DNA of 64,000 nt from Alviniconcha marisindica (lineage: Eukaryota; Mollusca; Gastropoda; Provannidae): contig JABMCL010002631.1 of the NCBI GenBank assembly GCA_018857735.1, positions 362,001-426,000 of the forward strand. Direction: 5' to 3'. Every line of letters starts with the position of its first letter. Position 1 is the first letter of the stretch. The notes under the pieces were generated by a model. It searched no databases. It was not told the DNA's origin and worked only from the letters and a program-made list of their open reading frames with translations. Shown here in pieces: positions 1 through 12,035 of the stretch. The translations under genes were made by a program, and so were the position numbers.

Positions 1-740
1 TTTCACTTTAGGTTGAAACGGGGAAAAATACAAGCACATGACTAATTATTGAGGCATTACATTTACAGCTGCAGGACCGTAAACAGAGTAAATCCGACGA
101 GAGAAAAGAAAAAAGGAGAGAGTCCTACACCCTTCATACGGTTTCATTTGTTTTGTTTCTACCAAATATCTCTTGCCCTCTCTCTCTGTCTTGTTTTTGG
201 AAAATATTTTTTTCACACTCTCTCTCTCGGACACCCACCCTCTCAGACTGGCTCTCTGTCTTTGTCTCTCAACAAGCATAGCCCCCAGGTATCTGAACTG
301 TTGTGTCATGATGACATGGTTTGATGAAACAGGCATTACGAGATTTGCCTTGCCTTTGTTTGGTTTTACTGTGTATAATCAACAAACAAGGGAGCTAATT
401 AGTGCTTGAAAGACGTCACACAAACACAACCACAAAGACCCGAGTCACCTATGGTAACTCTAACCTGGCATGCGAGTGAATACATGGTGCATGAACTCCA
501 AAGTTACATCTCTAAAGGCCTTGGACTGTATATACTTTTACTGATGTGTCTCCCCAAGGGTTGCTTTCCCATGCAAAGCCAGTTTTGACCGACTAAAACC
601 GCCCAAATTAACTCCTAAGGTTAGTGGAACTTCTACACCATTTTGCCAAAGGCAGCAGTTCTCTGCTGCTGTGGCCAAGACACCGGACCCATCACCCTGT
701 GACTAGGGGCAGGGGTGAGAAGGGCACTGCCCAAACCAGA

Positions 741-952
741 GTTGGAACCTGTGACATGCAATATCATGATTATTGATCCAGGGTCCAAAGTCAGCCAAAA
801 TTCAAAGTTGCAATCTGCAATGTGCAATATCATGATCCTGGGTCCAATGTCAGCCAAACCACACTCTCCAACAAATCAAGAGTTGGAACCTGCAATGTGC
901 AATAACATCATCCTGGGTCCAGCGTCAGCCAAACCCCACTCTCCACCACAGA
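741..952. repeat. Tandem repeat, three units of 66-75 bp
   Basis: Units begin at 741, 807 and 882 with GTTGGAACCT or GTTGCAATCT. They share the blocks CAATATCATGATCCTGGGTCC and GTCAGCCAAA, allowing a few mismatches. No coding function is apparent. Confidence 0.75.
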
Positions 953-1189
953 GTGCTGTGCACCGAGCTTTAAGCCCTGCCCCTTTCCCTACCAACATCA
1001 ACCCGACCACCAAGAGTCTGGTTTAGTCAACTGTATTAGCATTAAAACCATTGTAATTTGCTTCATTTGATTGCAGCTGCCACCACTCGTCAACAATGAT
1101 CAGGCACTATCACTTATTCTGAAGGTTTTGTTCAGAAATTCTGATTCTGAATCCACCAGCCTTTCACTCTCTTGTGCTTTATCCTGTGA

Positions 1190-1605
1190 GGAAAAACATG
1201 GTGGCCACTCTTCAGGTGTTTGGAGCAGACTGGAATGTGTCAATGGTCAACATCCAGCTTCAAAAACTCCTGTGGGTGTACTGCCCTGGACATGCCGGAG
1301 TGAAGGGAAATGACTGAGCAGACACACTGGCAGTTATGGGACCCTCACAAGTGGCTGGCTTCTCAGAAGATCTGAAATGTTGAGGAGCTTGAGACACTAC
1401 CTGCGGGCACAAAGCCAAAGACATCACACCACAGATCATGTAAGAGGCCACAAGACGATCTTCACTGAAAGGATGAGAAAGGGCCACTGTCAATCAGACA
1501 AACATTGGAACCATTTCAAAGGCAACAGTGGGGAAACTTCTGAGAGACAGAGTCGAGCACATATGGGCTTTTCCGAGTTTATAGATACCATCTTGAACTG
1601 AAGTG
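1190..1605 (+). mobile_element. Decayed LINE fragment, RNase H-like C-terminal region
   Basis: From the ATG at 1197 the plus strand reads MVATLQVFGADW, then WVYCPGHAGVKGND, followed by a TGA where Arg is expected in the typical motif GNDRAD. The HAGVKGND motif is the last catalytic segment of RNase H domains found in many non-LTR retrotransposons. Downstream, in shifted frames, are remnants resembling SSLKGRE, TISKATVGKLLRD and RVEHIWAF, which often follow this domain in molluscan elements. Several stops and frameshifts make it non-functional. A second, antisense copy of the distal part lies at 26965-27145. Family assignment is by recognition, not by search. Confidence 0.75.
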
Positions 1606-2662
1606 AAATTTTGGAGAATTTTTTTAATGGTGATGTTGTGATTGGTACACGGATAACTGGCAGCCCCATATGTCATGCATGTGTTAACCAGAAAATTCAA
1701 GACGTGCCTCTATTACTGCAGCCCCCAGCTTCCGGAGCTGCCGCGCTCTCATGGCATGGTACTGACGCAGCAACAGCACAGTCTTTCCATTATGGCATCG
1801 CACCCTCTGGTAAGCATTGCCAGCATGTAGCACTACTGCTTCTCTGCACACACAAATATGTGGGTACTGTCAGTGATAAGACTGATGCTAACCTAAACAT
1901 TGAAGATGCTGTGATCTTTTCTGAAGCTGTCACAATGAGGGATAGGGCAGACGGCAGGCCCAATGTTCAAGTTGCTTGGACCGTCAAAATTGCATCTTCT
2001 TAACAAACAAACAGGCTCTAAGGAACAGTAAATATGTAGGAAACGGGTACAAGGGAAACTGGAATCACTTTGTCTTCGGTGCAGTTTTATGTGCAAGTTC
2101 TTAAAAGTAGGATGTTGATTTCTTCTATGCTATAAAATATTACTACTACTCACACTGATGAAGGAGCTCAAAAGAAAAACTGAACATTTCAACAAAACGA
2201 AAATGGCTAAGAACAAAACCTAACGCTAATGAGGTCAAATCTGTACCCAAAAATAAAATCTGACACAAGAGCAAATGCACATGCATGCACACACACATAC
2301 ATGCATACACACACACACATACACACTCACACACACTCACTCACTCACACACACAAGGAACACCAACATCTTCACTGGGAAAGAAACTGGCAGCAGCTTA
2401 CCCAACAAGCCAGTCTGTGTCGATGCAATGGACATTGCTGGGTGTGACCCCTTCCTTGCTATGACACTTGCAGCGCAGTAGGATCTCCACATCTGTACAC
2501 ATTGCAACACTGAACATACACACTGTAGTTTGTAACTATCATAGCTTGTTTTTGCTTTCTGCTGTTGTTGTTGTTGCTGTTATCATTCTGTGAGAAATCT
2601 TGAATGCACACAATGAAAATGAAAATAGCTGTCCATCTCACATTCAGTTATCATTAAATTTT

Positions 2663-2664
<2 letters not shown>

Positions 2665-2741
<77 letters not shown>
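2665..2741. repeat. (CA)n microsatellite
   Basis: About 38 uninterrupted CA dinucleotides lie some 130 bp beyond the stop codon of the minus-strand FASTKD-like gene, probably within or next to its 3' UTR. Confidence 0.95.
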
Positions 2742-2742
<1 letters not shown>

Positions 2743-2872
2743 CACAGATTGCAAACACTTTTTGGAACTTGCACGCAGCAAATGCAGTGCCTTGAAAAAA
2801 ATGCAGACAACCAAACACAACACTGCAAATACTGACAGTGATTTCTTTTTTAAAGAAAAACCATGCACTTAT

Positions 2873-5800
2873 CTAGTTGAAATTCTGCCTCTTGCACCTA
2901 CTGCAAAATTCTGCGCAAGCCTGTTGGATAACAGCACAGTTTCCTTGTCCCTGAACATCTTTCATTGGTGCCTGGTTAGATCTGGACCTTTCACTGGTAC
3001 TGGCAGATTCCTGGCCAGTTCGTTTACCTTCTTGTGTAGACAGCCTATCGTCAACCAGCTCAGAGCTAGTGGAAGGAACTGGTCCAGAACTATCATCATG
3101 ACTACCAAAAAGAAAACAAATCAGCCTTTTCTGCATTGTCTTTCGCAACATTATGCCGAGATGAGACATGTGGTTGGTAAGGGACGCACATGAAAAGAGG
3201 TTAACTATCAGAGAGACTGAGTGAGAGAGAGACTTCTTAAAATAAAAGCCTTTAATTAAAATACATTGTGTCATAGAGACTGAGTGAGAGAGAGACTTTT
3301 TAAACTTAAAGCCTTTAATTAAAACACATTGTCATACATATCTGGATTTTTTGGCATATCGTAAACACATGGGGTTTGGGTAATTGCATCAGAGGAGGGT
3401 ATTTGCATTAAAAATGCAGTTTTTCTGTGTATTTGTGACATCTGTACACACACACACAGATGCTTACAGATGCACACTGATGCATGTACACACCATCCTA
3501 GTCACATCTCTACTTTTTTTGTATGCAAGTAATCACAGAAAATACGTTTTTTCACAAATCCTCTCACACATTTTCTTTCACATACCATTCCAGTCACAGC
3601 TCTGCTAGTCTGCATACACACAATTATACATACAGTTCTTCACAAATTCTCTCTTTCTCAACCACACAAAGCACATACTCACACACACGCCACACTGCCC
3701 GCTGACATTGTGAGACACTTACCAGGAGTCTGGAAGTGTGGCAGCAGAAAGGTGGGCATGGGCGTCACTTCGGGGTCGTGCTTTACTCAAGGCGTCCATC
3801 AAATCCAGGAGGATCCAGTCCCGGGCAAAAAGACCTTTAGTGGATGCCATTTTACCGTTGGATTGGTTCTTGCCTCCTTTGGCCTTCATCACCTTCCGGT
3901 ACACCTTGTTCTACAACAGACATCAGTTGGCTGTAGATCACGCAGTGTATCTTGAACGTCCCAAGCTACCATTTTTCATGCCTCTGGAACTAATGGGCGA
4001 CTTAGCTGCAGATCGCCCCGCTTGGTGGCACTGGGCATATTTGGGGCTTTGACAAAGCTCAAGTCAGCCGCAAATGATCTCCCCTACACTACCCAGGTGG
4101 TGCTGGACCTATTTGGGCAGTGCAATGCTCAAGCCAGCAAAGTCACTCATTGTTTGCAAAGCAACTCAATCAGAAATCAAATGAAAGATAACCAACTCAC
4201 CCCCAAAATAACAATTTCCAAAAAACACATGTCTGCCACTTGCGTTGCTTTTCTGCTGCAGTTTACATCGTTTTGTCTGTGCACTTTTCCACAGTATTCG
4301 GTCTGCTTCCTTCAAGAAGAGCTAGCAACAACAGCGACAACACCTCTGTGCGTGCGTGCATGCGTGCGTGTGTGGTATCTGGGCATGACTGTGATGAAAT
4401 GTGTGGATATATTTGTGGTATGACACAGTAGCTGGTACAGAACTGCATTAGAGGTGACCGGCTATGCTTATTGCAGAATAACCTTCTCTGTATATCATCT
4501 TGAAACTCACACGGCGTACCTTGTGGGCATCCATACATTACAGGTGTTTTAGTAAATATGCATGCCCATGAAACTGTGGGTGTTCCCACGACTATATTTT
4601 TCTCATATGTAATTGTTGGTGTGCCCATGCCTATATGTTTCTCATATATAATTGTGGGTGTGCCCACACCTACACTTTTTTCATATGTAATTGTCAGTGT
4701 ACCCACATCTTTTTCTCCGCTGTAATCGTGGGTGTGCCTACACCTATACTATTTTCATACATAACTGTAGATGTGCCCACACCTATACTTTTCTCATATG
4801 TAATTGTGGGTATGCCCACACCTATACTTTTTTCATGTAAATGTGGGTGTATCCACACCTATACTTTTCTCATTATGTGTAACTGCAGATGTTCCCCCAC
4901 CTATACTTTTCTCATATGTAATTGTGGGTGTACCCACACCTATACTTTTCTCATACAATTTTGGGTGTGTCCACATTTATATTTTTCTCATATATATATA
5001 TGTAATTGTGGGTGTACCTACACCTACACTTTTCTCCTATGTAAGTATGGGTATGCCCAACACCTACATTTTTCTCCTATGTAATTGTGGGTGTGCCCAC
5101 ACCTATACTTTTCTATGTAATTGTGGGTGTGCCCACACCTATACTTTTTTCATCATAGTCTCGAAAACCCCTGAGTGTAGTCACACCCATAACACACAGC
5201 ATCTGAGGAAATGATGCTCTCTTGAAAAGCTATGGGTGTTCCCACACCCACAATATACGGCATGTAGTTTCCTCTCTGAAGTATGGGTACATGCAGACCC
5301 ACCACATTACAGCACAAAGTTTTCCTCCCGATAGTATGACTGAGTTCACAACCATAACACACTGCCAGGTGCAGTGTAACTGTCGTTGTTTATAAATTCA
5401 CATTTTACATATTGACAAAAAACATGCCTTTTTGGGGGAACACATGTGATAATGTTAGTTGTGAAGTTTGATGTCGATAGTGTGAAAACTTAGCATGTTA
5501 TGGACATGTACACCGTCAAAGCACAGGGGACTTCTCACCCATGATATTCAGCAAAAGGTAGCAGATGAGAGCCAACAACTAATGCTCACAGTACATTGGA
5601 TGCATTGTTGCAGTGATTGCACTCAACATTTTTCAAATCAGTGCGACATCTATAAGGTGGCGAAAGTGGTTCACAGAAACTGGTCAGACAATCACTGTAA
5701 CCAGTCTGATACACAGCCCTCTATACTACTTCTAGAGCTCTACTAGCAGCCAACCTGCTCCCTTCCCTGTCTAGAACACACACACACTCTCTCTCTCACT

Positions 5801-7690
5801 CTCAACTGAGCTGCATTTTTTAAGAACTGGTCAAACTAAGAAACAGCCAGTATGTCAGACTGATTGCTAAATTGTGTTCTGGTATACACTGATCTTAACT
5901 GGTAAAATACCAGAAATCACCAGTTAAAGTGAACCCTGTTGTTATTGTAACCGAGTGTATTGTATACATGTTTCGGGCCATGACCCTTTAACCTTTCTTT
6001 CCTGTCCTTTATCCTTTTTGATTGGGTGGCAGGTTTATGGCCCCAATTATCTAAGGTGTTAAACCCTGTGCGCTGGGCCCGCAGCGTCCCTTTCCCCCCC
6101 AGTGTCCCTGCAGAGGCAGGTTGTTTGTTTGCTGTTGCGGCCGGTGTTCATGTGTTCATCTCAGGGGAGAGCCTACACCGTTTCCTGGTTAGTTGGTGCC
6201 TTAGATAATTGGGGCCATAAAACTCCCACCCAATCAAAAAGGATAAACGACAGGAAAGAAAGGTTAAAGGGTCATGGCCCGAAACATGTATACAATACAC
6301 TCGGTTACGTTATTATATATAAGCACACACCTGTGCTGACTTACTTTGGCCAGCTTGGGGAAGTTGCTCGCCCACAGCAGAGGCCCTGTGTAGGTGACGT
6401 CTTCAATGCTGATGCTCTCAGACAAGTGATACAGGTCGCGGCGGTAGTCGATGTCAGAATCTGCCAAAGATTAGATATTTTAACAGATTTACAGTTCACC
6501 CAGATCTGCCTCATCAGGACCTCAAGGTATACTCACTCTTGCATAAAGCAGTTAACTCTGAGACATTAGAGAAAAGAACATTCAATTCAGTTTCTTCATC
6601 AGCCTTTACTATTACGTCAAAAGTGTTTACAAAAACAATCATCGGTCTACTGGTCAGTATATACGTTACATATTTATCTATGCTCAGTCACACTGCATTT
6701 CACTAGACTTCATTTTCTCAACATCTGCTTGCCTTTCCATAAAAGACTGTACATATTTATTCGTTTTTTACTCAACAAGTCATTTCCTTAGACCACACTT
6801 CATTGTACCTGTCAACATTTCACCAATGTTATAGATTCTTTTAAAGCAAATTCTTTGAGGATATTGTTCAGAAATATTTCTCTGGACTCTGTCTTCCATA
6901 GGAAGTTCATGCTTTTAATAAACTGTAATTAACTGAACACTGATTTTTTTTTAAATCTTTTTATTTTACGTTGTTGGATTGTTGGACAGTTAGTTGTTCT
7001 AACAGAGTTTATGAAGTACCAATTGATGTTGATGCGTCTCGCTCTGAGTTGACCTACATGTACTAGGCTGAGTGGGTAGTAGAAACCAGCTACTTACTTA
7101 GGGTTCCACACTCCGGAACCCGCAGTGACAGACCATATATCTCTTAGGAATTAGCCTTCTCATATTCAAATTGGAAATAACTCAATCACTCAGCACAGAT
7201 AAAAAGAACATGTTTGCAGTTGAAAGTTTGAGACTGAAAGATTTAACATCGATTTTACAAGTTGTCCCACCCTTTTTTTTTCCCCCACGCTCAGTCTGAC
7301 ATCATCAAAGTGTTTTTTACGTCATGGATAGAGCTCTCAAATTCTGTGTACAAGTCACAACAGAAGTAGGAACGGTTTTCATTTTTGTTACCTTTTTTGG
7401 TTTTAATTCTGTGAGGTGAACTTCTGAGGCCCTAGTGCCATGTTCTATAAAAGGGTTTAACCCCAAGCTATTTTTAGCTCACTGTAACTTGTCATTTTCC
7501 CCCCTAAAGTTAGACAGCAGATGGAAAAAAATAATGCCCTAGAAAAAGAAACCAATACATGTACTTGTTTGTTTGTTTTCCTGCTGGAGTTGAGAAGGAT
7601 TGCTCCTTTAAGACCACTATTTCAGAAACCTTTCAGTCTTAGTTCTATTTAAGTAAGCATGATAACAATGCCCTAGAAAAGAAAGACAAA

Positions 7691-7726
<36 letters not shown>

Positions 7727-10700
7727 TTTTTCCGCTGGAGTTGAAAAGGATAGCTCCTTTAAGTCCACTATTTCAGAAACCTTTTAGTCTTCATTCTGTT
7801 TAAGTAAGCATCACACCCAGGCCTGTCCTTTTTAAGAACACCTTTGCTTGACTTTTTTAGGGCGGCTGTAAGAAAGGGGCTCCACTGTGCAGTGTATAAC
7901 TTTTCAGGGACCATGCGAACCTTGAAAGACTCTCTGGGTCAAATCCCCGAAGACCTCCTGCACCAACCAGTGTGGGTACACGTTGCAGTACGTCAAGGAA
8001 ACTGCAGTCTGCAGCATGCATCCTGGGTGGCTGTGCCTCTCTCCCTGCCGCTCGGCTTTTTGCAGTTCCACCAAGATGGCCGCCAAAGCCTCCATTTTTT
8101 TCTCAGAGCCCAGTGGGATGTTGGTCAGGATGTGGGTTACTTTAGCTATGTCCTTGACTCTGGGAGAAAGAAGAACTGAACTATTATTTAAAGTAGGAAT
8201 GGTTATGATACAGAATTCCTGCAAAATGACTTAATTTTGTTGAACTTCGCTTAACTCTGCCTGTTATGTGCGCGTGTGTGGTGGAGGTGTGTGTGTGTGT
8301 GTGTGTTTTTGTGTGTGTGTACGTGCGCACTCGCATTATTTACTACATTTACTGCAAACATTCTAAATGCAGGTGACTGAAACAAATATGAAACTCAAAG
8401 GTGACATCATGATCATATCATGTATGACTTAAATAATTATGAAATGTATTATGTACAACTAAAATGTGTATGAAACACAGACATCACATCATGTACTATA
8501 ATTTATATATAACTAAAACAAGTAAAAAGCACAAAGGTAATGTGTACAAAATACAAAGGTGACATGTACCAAACTCCAAGCACTGGTTTACAACATCCTT
8601 CCTTCAACCACTGCTGTATTTAGTTATGCCATAGGGTCCAGAAAACTGTCAGCTAACGAGCATTTTTTCTGTTGGGGCTCAAACAATTGTAAGTTGTTAC
8701 AAACAACTCAAATAAAACAAGGCATGTCATTTATAGCCACCAACAAAGTTGACACCAGCACAAATAAAACCACAATCGTTTGAATCGAGATGGAACTCCT
8801 TTTTTTTACCCGGGGTGGAAGTGTCTCATGTTTACGTGCGTGTTTTGGCGCTAGCTTGCTTCTACAGTCATATTAGTACCCGAACCTTTCGGAGGGTGCT
8901 GACCACATCGCTGGACAGCTGCGCAGAGATAAAGAGTGCCCCTTCAATGGCGTAACTAAATCTGGCAGAGTTTGGAGGAAGGTGCCGGAAAGCGGTGCTC
9001 GGAGTGTGATTATGTACAACTAAGCCAAACAAAGCAGAAATCATGAATGACTACAACAAGTATGAAACACAATGGTGACATTACATACAACTAAAACATA
9101 TATATATATATATATGAAACACAAAATTAATGTGATATCATGCATGGCTGAAACAATAAACACAAAGGTGACATCATGCGTGACAAAAACAAGTATGAAA
9201 CACAAATATGGCATCATGTTTGACTAAACCTAGCAGGAAACACAAAGGTGACATCATGTTTGACTGAAACAAGCATGAAACACAAAAGTGACGTCACATG
9301 TGACTAAAAGTAAAAACAAGCATGAAACACAAAGGTGGCATTATGCATGAATAAAAAACAAGTATGAAACACAAAGCCAAAGGTGGCATCAGGCACAACT
9401 AAAAGAAGTATGAGACAAAGGCGAAACTATTCATAAACAATTCCCACCTCCAGTCCTGGATTCCTCTATGCAGAACCCTGTCAATGACAGCCATGAAGAG
9501 GTCTTCAGACAACAGGTCAATGGAGTAGTACAAGTTCAGCACGTGCATCAATGTCTCTGACGGCAGGCTTGAGATCCGCGACTGTAGAGGATCCTCCAAG
9601 GATTTGACTGTCGTGAAAAATTGAGGCAGAAACTGGTCCTTGCATTTGTTGAGTGATTTCTGCTGGTACTTTAACACTGCAGACAGGCAAATTGGGTCGA
9701 TGTTGCGGCCAGCATCCGCCTTTAGGTGCTTGGTGAGTGCAGCAAAGTAAGCAGGCAGGCGGATGTGTGAGCGTGTCTTGTAGTGTGCTAGGTTGATGAT
9801 TCCGAGTTCTTGGATTGTCAAGGAGTCTATGTCTTTCTTGAGGTACTCTAATGCAGCGTCAATCAAGTTGGAGGAGGTCTTGCGTGACATGCTCATGTGG
9901 AACAGCAGCAGTATCAGCTCTGTCTTAGACAATGCAGGCAGGAAGAATTTCATTCTCTCTGCCATCAAGTAGGGAAAGTCTGTGAAGGTGCTCCCTCTCA
10001 CTGAATAAAAGAAATCTGCTGCTAAGAGGAGCTCTTTGACTTGCAACTTCTTCACCCGCTTACTGCAAACTTGATCAAAAGTCTTGGATACAATGATGCG
10101 GTTTTTCCGAGGCTCAGCAAATGACAACACACTCTGCCTGAAACCAAGACTGTTCAGATTTGCCATGATCTGGATTATTTCCTCTACAGAAAACTGATTT
10201 GCATGTTTTTTAAGAAGTCGGGCAGTGTCACTGAAGGAGATATCTGAAAGAACATGCCACCCCTCAACACTGGCTACACCAGACCAATGGTCCAACAGTG
10301 ACAGAAGATTCTCCACTTTCCTCTCTTCTTTGACCTCTTGAAGCAACTTTGCCACAGTTTCATTGGGTAAAGCAAATGTCTCTTTTCTTGAGAGAAAAGC
10401 AAGGAAATAAGGCTCATACTCCGGCATTGATTGCAAGTACGAATGGAAATAATCATTTTCAGATTCCACAAAATTCTGACCACTGTCATCCCATGTGTTC
10501 CTGTGGTTAAACGACCCTGAATCAGTGGTGTACCTTCTCAGAAACTTTGTCAAGTCAGCATCTTGAACTTGAAGCCTATTTCTGTAGTCAGTAAGTGGCA
10601 TTCCTCTGTTGAAAGTAAAAGAGGCGGCATGCTTCCCATAAAAAACCTGTGATAACTGTAGTTGCATGCAATTCAAACAGCACTGTCCTTTTTTCAGTCT

Positions 10701-10793
10701 AGCTGCCAAGCCATTTCTGACTGCCCCCATAAAGCTGCTTCTTGTAGATGATAATGCTACCACTGACAACATTTTTTGCAAGCCGCCTTCCAT
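2873..10793 (-). CDS. FASTKD-like mitochondrial RNA-metabolism protein (FAST kinase domain family), 5 exons
   Basis: Exons on the minus strand, in order: 10793-9448, 8159-7921, 6460-6345, 3910-3723, 3101-2873. All junctions are GT-AG and in phase (2,1,0,2), giving 705 residues plus a stop. The start is the first ATG of the large open exon; its product begins MEGGLQKMLSVVALSSTRS, basic and Ser/Ala-rich like a mitochondrial presequence. Residues about 180-450 are a run of helical repeats of the FAST_1 kind (for example SLTIQELGIINLAHYKTR). Residues about 530-565 (SISIEDVTYTGPLLW) resemble the FAST_2 segment. FASTKD proteins act in mitochondrial RNA processing and translation. Odd: no C-terminal RAP domain is recognisable. 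The last 140 residues are Lys-rich and then Ser/Glu-rich. I cannot say which FASTKD paralogue it is. Confidence 0.7.
3102..3722. repeat. Last FASTKD-like intron with a tandem duplication of about 65 bp
   Basis: Two adjacent copies occupy roughly 3205-3335. Each contains AGACTGAGTGAGAGAGAGAC followed by AGCCTTTAATTAAAA and ACATTGT. The rest of the intron is low-complexity CA-rich sequence with no gene signal. Confidence 0.75.
4571..5155. repeat. Minisatellite of about 40 bp, some 14-15 copies, with a palindromic core
   Basis: The unit is approximately GTGGGTGTGCCCACACCTAT followed by ACTTTTCTCATATGTAATT. It repeats with small indels through a FASTKD-like intron. GTGGGTGTGCCCACAC is itself an imperfect palindrome, so each unit can form a hairpin. 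Degenerate copies of the GGGTGT.CCCAC core continue to about 5290. Long ORFs across it (repeated CGCTHTYTF) are products of the period, not genes. Confidence 0.9.
5947..6308. mobile_element. MITE with about 110-bp terminal inverted repeats and 6-bp target duplication
   Basis: The left end reads GTAACCGAGTGTATTGTATA and continues for about 110 bp. The right end is its reverse complement with only a few mismatches, including TTTCGGGCCATGACCCTTTA and CCCCAATTATCTAAGG near the inner edge. GTTATT lies directly outside both ends (5941-5946 and 6309-6314), as expected of a target-site duplication. The centre (about 6060-6195) encodes nothing recognisable. It sits in a FASTKD-like intron, 37 bp from the donor of the exon 6345-6460. 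The superfamily is unassigned. Confidence 0.88.
7535..7812. repeat. Tandem duplication of about 140 bp with an AT microsatellite
   Basis: Both copies contain ATGCCCTAGAAAA, CTGGAGTTGA, AAGGAT.GCTCCTTTAAG, CCACTATTTCAGAAACCTTT and TTTAAGTAAGCAT. A (TA)n run at about 7694-7722 sits at the start of the second copy. This is FASTKD-like intron sequence. Confidence 0.85.
8385..9420. repeat. Dispersed tandem repeat of about 40 bp flanking a coding-like island
   Basis: Degenerate units with the theme ACAAGTATGAAACACAAAGG then TGACATCATG and TGACT occur at about 8385-8580 and again at 9040-9420. Between them lie two similar coding-like segments in opposite orientation (8570-8650 plus, 8890-8997 minus). 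All of it is inside the first FASTKD-like intron. Confidence 0.8.
8889..8997 (-). other. Coding-like segment in FASTKD-like intron 1, possible exon or repeat remnant
   Basis: One minus-strand frame reads TAFRHLPPNSARFSYAIEG and then ALFISAQLSSDVVSTLRK, followed by a possible donor. It is protein-like, but its phase does not fit between exons 10793-9448 and 8159-7921, which join correctly without it. A related segment on the plus strand at 8570-8650 reads VYNILPSTTAVFSYAIGS. It may be an old duplicated exon or part of an unrecognised repeat. Confidence 0.35.
9448..10793 (-). CDS. FASTKD-like gene exon 1: presequence and helical repeat region
   Basis: This single 1346-nt exon encodes residues 1-448. 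It ends CAG GAC TGG AG before the donor GTGGGA, leaving phase 2. The next exon begins with A after a TTTCTCCCAG acceptor, restoring Arg. The exon is far longer than any other in the window except the CHAF1A terminal exons, and its codon use is unremarkable. It holds the putative mitochondrial targeting sequence and the FAST_1-like helices. Confidence 0.75.
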
Positions 10794-11863
10794 ACTTATT
10801 TGTGAATGCTTGTATAATTTTCTTCCTTTGATACAACTTCTGGCTCAGTTGAACTGCCTCTGTTCTTCCACAGTTTTTCGTTGTGGTTTTACTGTCTCAG
10901 AATTGTAAATATGAAACAATCCAAAAGTCTGTCACAGTATATCAGATGCACCATCATGATCATGACCACTTCTGTAAAATAAAAAGAAAAGAAACATTCC
11001 ATCAATCAGGTTTTCTCTTATTAGTAAAGTCTATGTGTCGTTTATGCAAGGTTTTAACATGACAAGAACTTGCAGAGAAAACAACTTTCCTTTTTAATCT
11101 TTCCAACACAACTATGACCTTGAAATTTCACCAAGGCCACAAACACTGGTACAAATGGTTGCGGTTCAGTTAAACTGATCATCGTGCATAGTTTGAAAGA
11201 TCTCACTTAAAAATAAGTTAACACAAATAACAGAAACTGTAACTGAACAACTTTTCACAACGTAAAAAGGCCTGAGAATTTCTCTGTTTTCAACTGCAAA
11301 CTTAATTGTGCAGTAAACCCTTTCTGGTTCGCGATCTGCTGCTCAAGCACGTGATCACATACCGGCGTTTGCTCCAGTGCGTATCAGAGCAAATCTTACC
11401 TCAGCGCGTAACATTACTTTCATTGCTTCTTTCACCTTCCTTCCTCAGTTCCTGTCTAAATTTCTTTTTCTGTGCCCTCCTTTCTTTCTTGACATGACAA
11501 TTCTGCCACAGTTCCAGCTTTCATTCCCCCGGAAAGAGTGAAAGTGAGAGTATACCAACAGTCCGATACCCTGAGTCAAATATTTGTAATCTACGCTTGA
11601 ACACAGTTGACAGTAGAAGACACAAATAAAGCCAAAAATGTTACCTGGATATGCTTTCTTTGACCACAACTAGAGCCAAGAAATTGGGCAAGGGCAATGG
11701 GCCCTTCGTCCACTTTCTGTCTCGTCGCCGGTACTAACGTTTTTGTGTTTCCTACTGTCGAAGAGTGTTCCAAGAGAGACAATCTTCACTCTGAGTGGCC
11801 GTTCCTTAGTACTTGTTCACTGGGATGGAATGCTAAACCACTTATCTGTTTTTTGGTTGAGCT

Positions 11864-11921
11864 ATGTTGTTTTCCTGTCCAGTACACTGGACACAGTACG
11901 CTGGACAGGAAAACAACATGA
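11864..11921. repeat. Inverted repeat / hairpin, arms of about 23 bp
   Basis: ATGTTGTTTTCCTGTCCAG at the left pairs with CTGGACAGGAAAACAACAT at the right, across a spacer of about 18 bp. The inner part contains a further CTGGACA echo. Confidence 0.85.
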
Positions 11922-11925
11922 CTAG

Positions 11926-12035
11926 ATTGTCTTGTTTTTCATTTTGCTCTTCTTTGGGGTGGGAGGAGGGGCCGGATAGCGGGTAGTCTAGGTTAGCTAC
12001 CAACATACAAACAGTAAGAGGAAGCAAGCTGTATT
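11926..12035 (+). repeat. Duplicated segment, copy 1
   Basis: It shares CTTGTTTTTC, TGCTCTTCTTTGGG and GTAGTCTAGGTTAGCTACCA, then AACATACAAACA and GTAAGAGGAAGCAAGCTGTA with the segment at 13568-13692 in the same orientation. Confidence 0.85.

Larger units (their letters stand above)
1..2872. other. Gene-poor repeat region downstream of FASTKD-like gene
   Basis: No convincing cellular gene is seen. The stretch holds a copy of a dispersed repeat (about 375-490), a 66-75 bp tandem repeat (741-952), a decayed LINE RNase H segment (about 1190-1605), and (CA)n tracts near 2280-2355 and 2665-2741. The part at 1610-2260 has short ORFs that I do not recognise. The 3' UTR of the minus-strand gene ending at 2873 must extend into the right edge, but I could not place its poly(A) signal. 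Confidence 0.6.

Noticed and set aside
4635..5214. ORFs of 136-149 codons with CGCTHTYTF repeats
   Set aside because: Caused by the minisatellite of about 40 bp; no start context, splice sites or domain.
8889..8997. An additional exon of the FASTKD-like gene
   Set aside because: Its phase does not match exons 10793-9448 and 8159-7921, which join in frame without it, and it is part of an inverted repeated pair.
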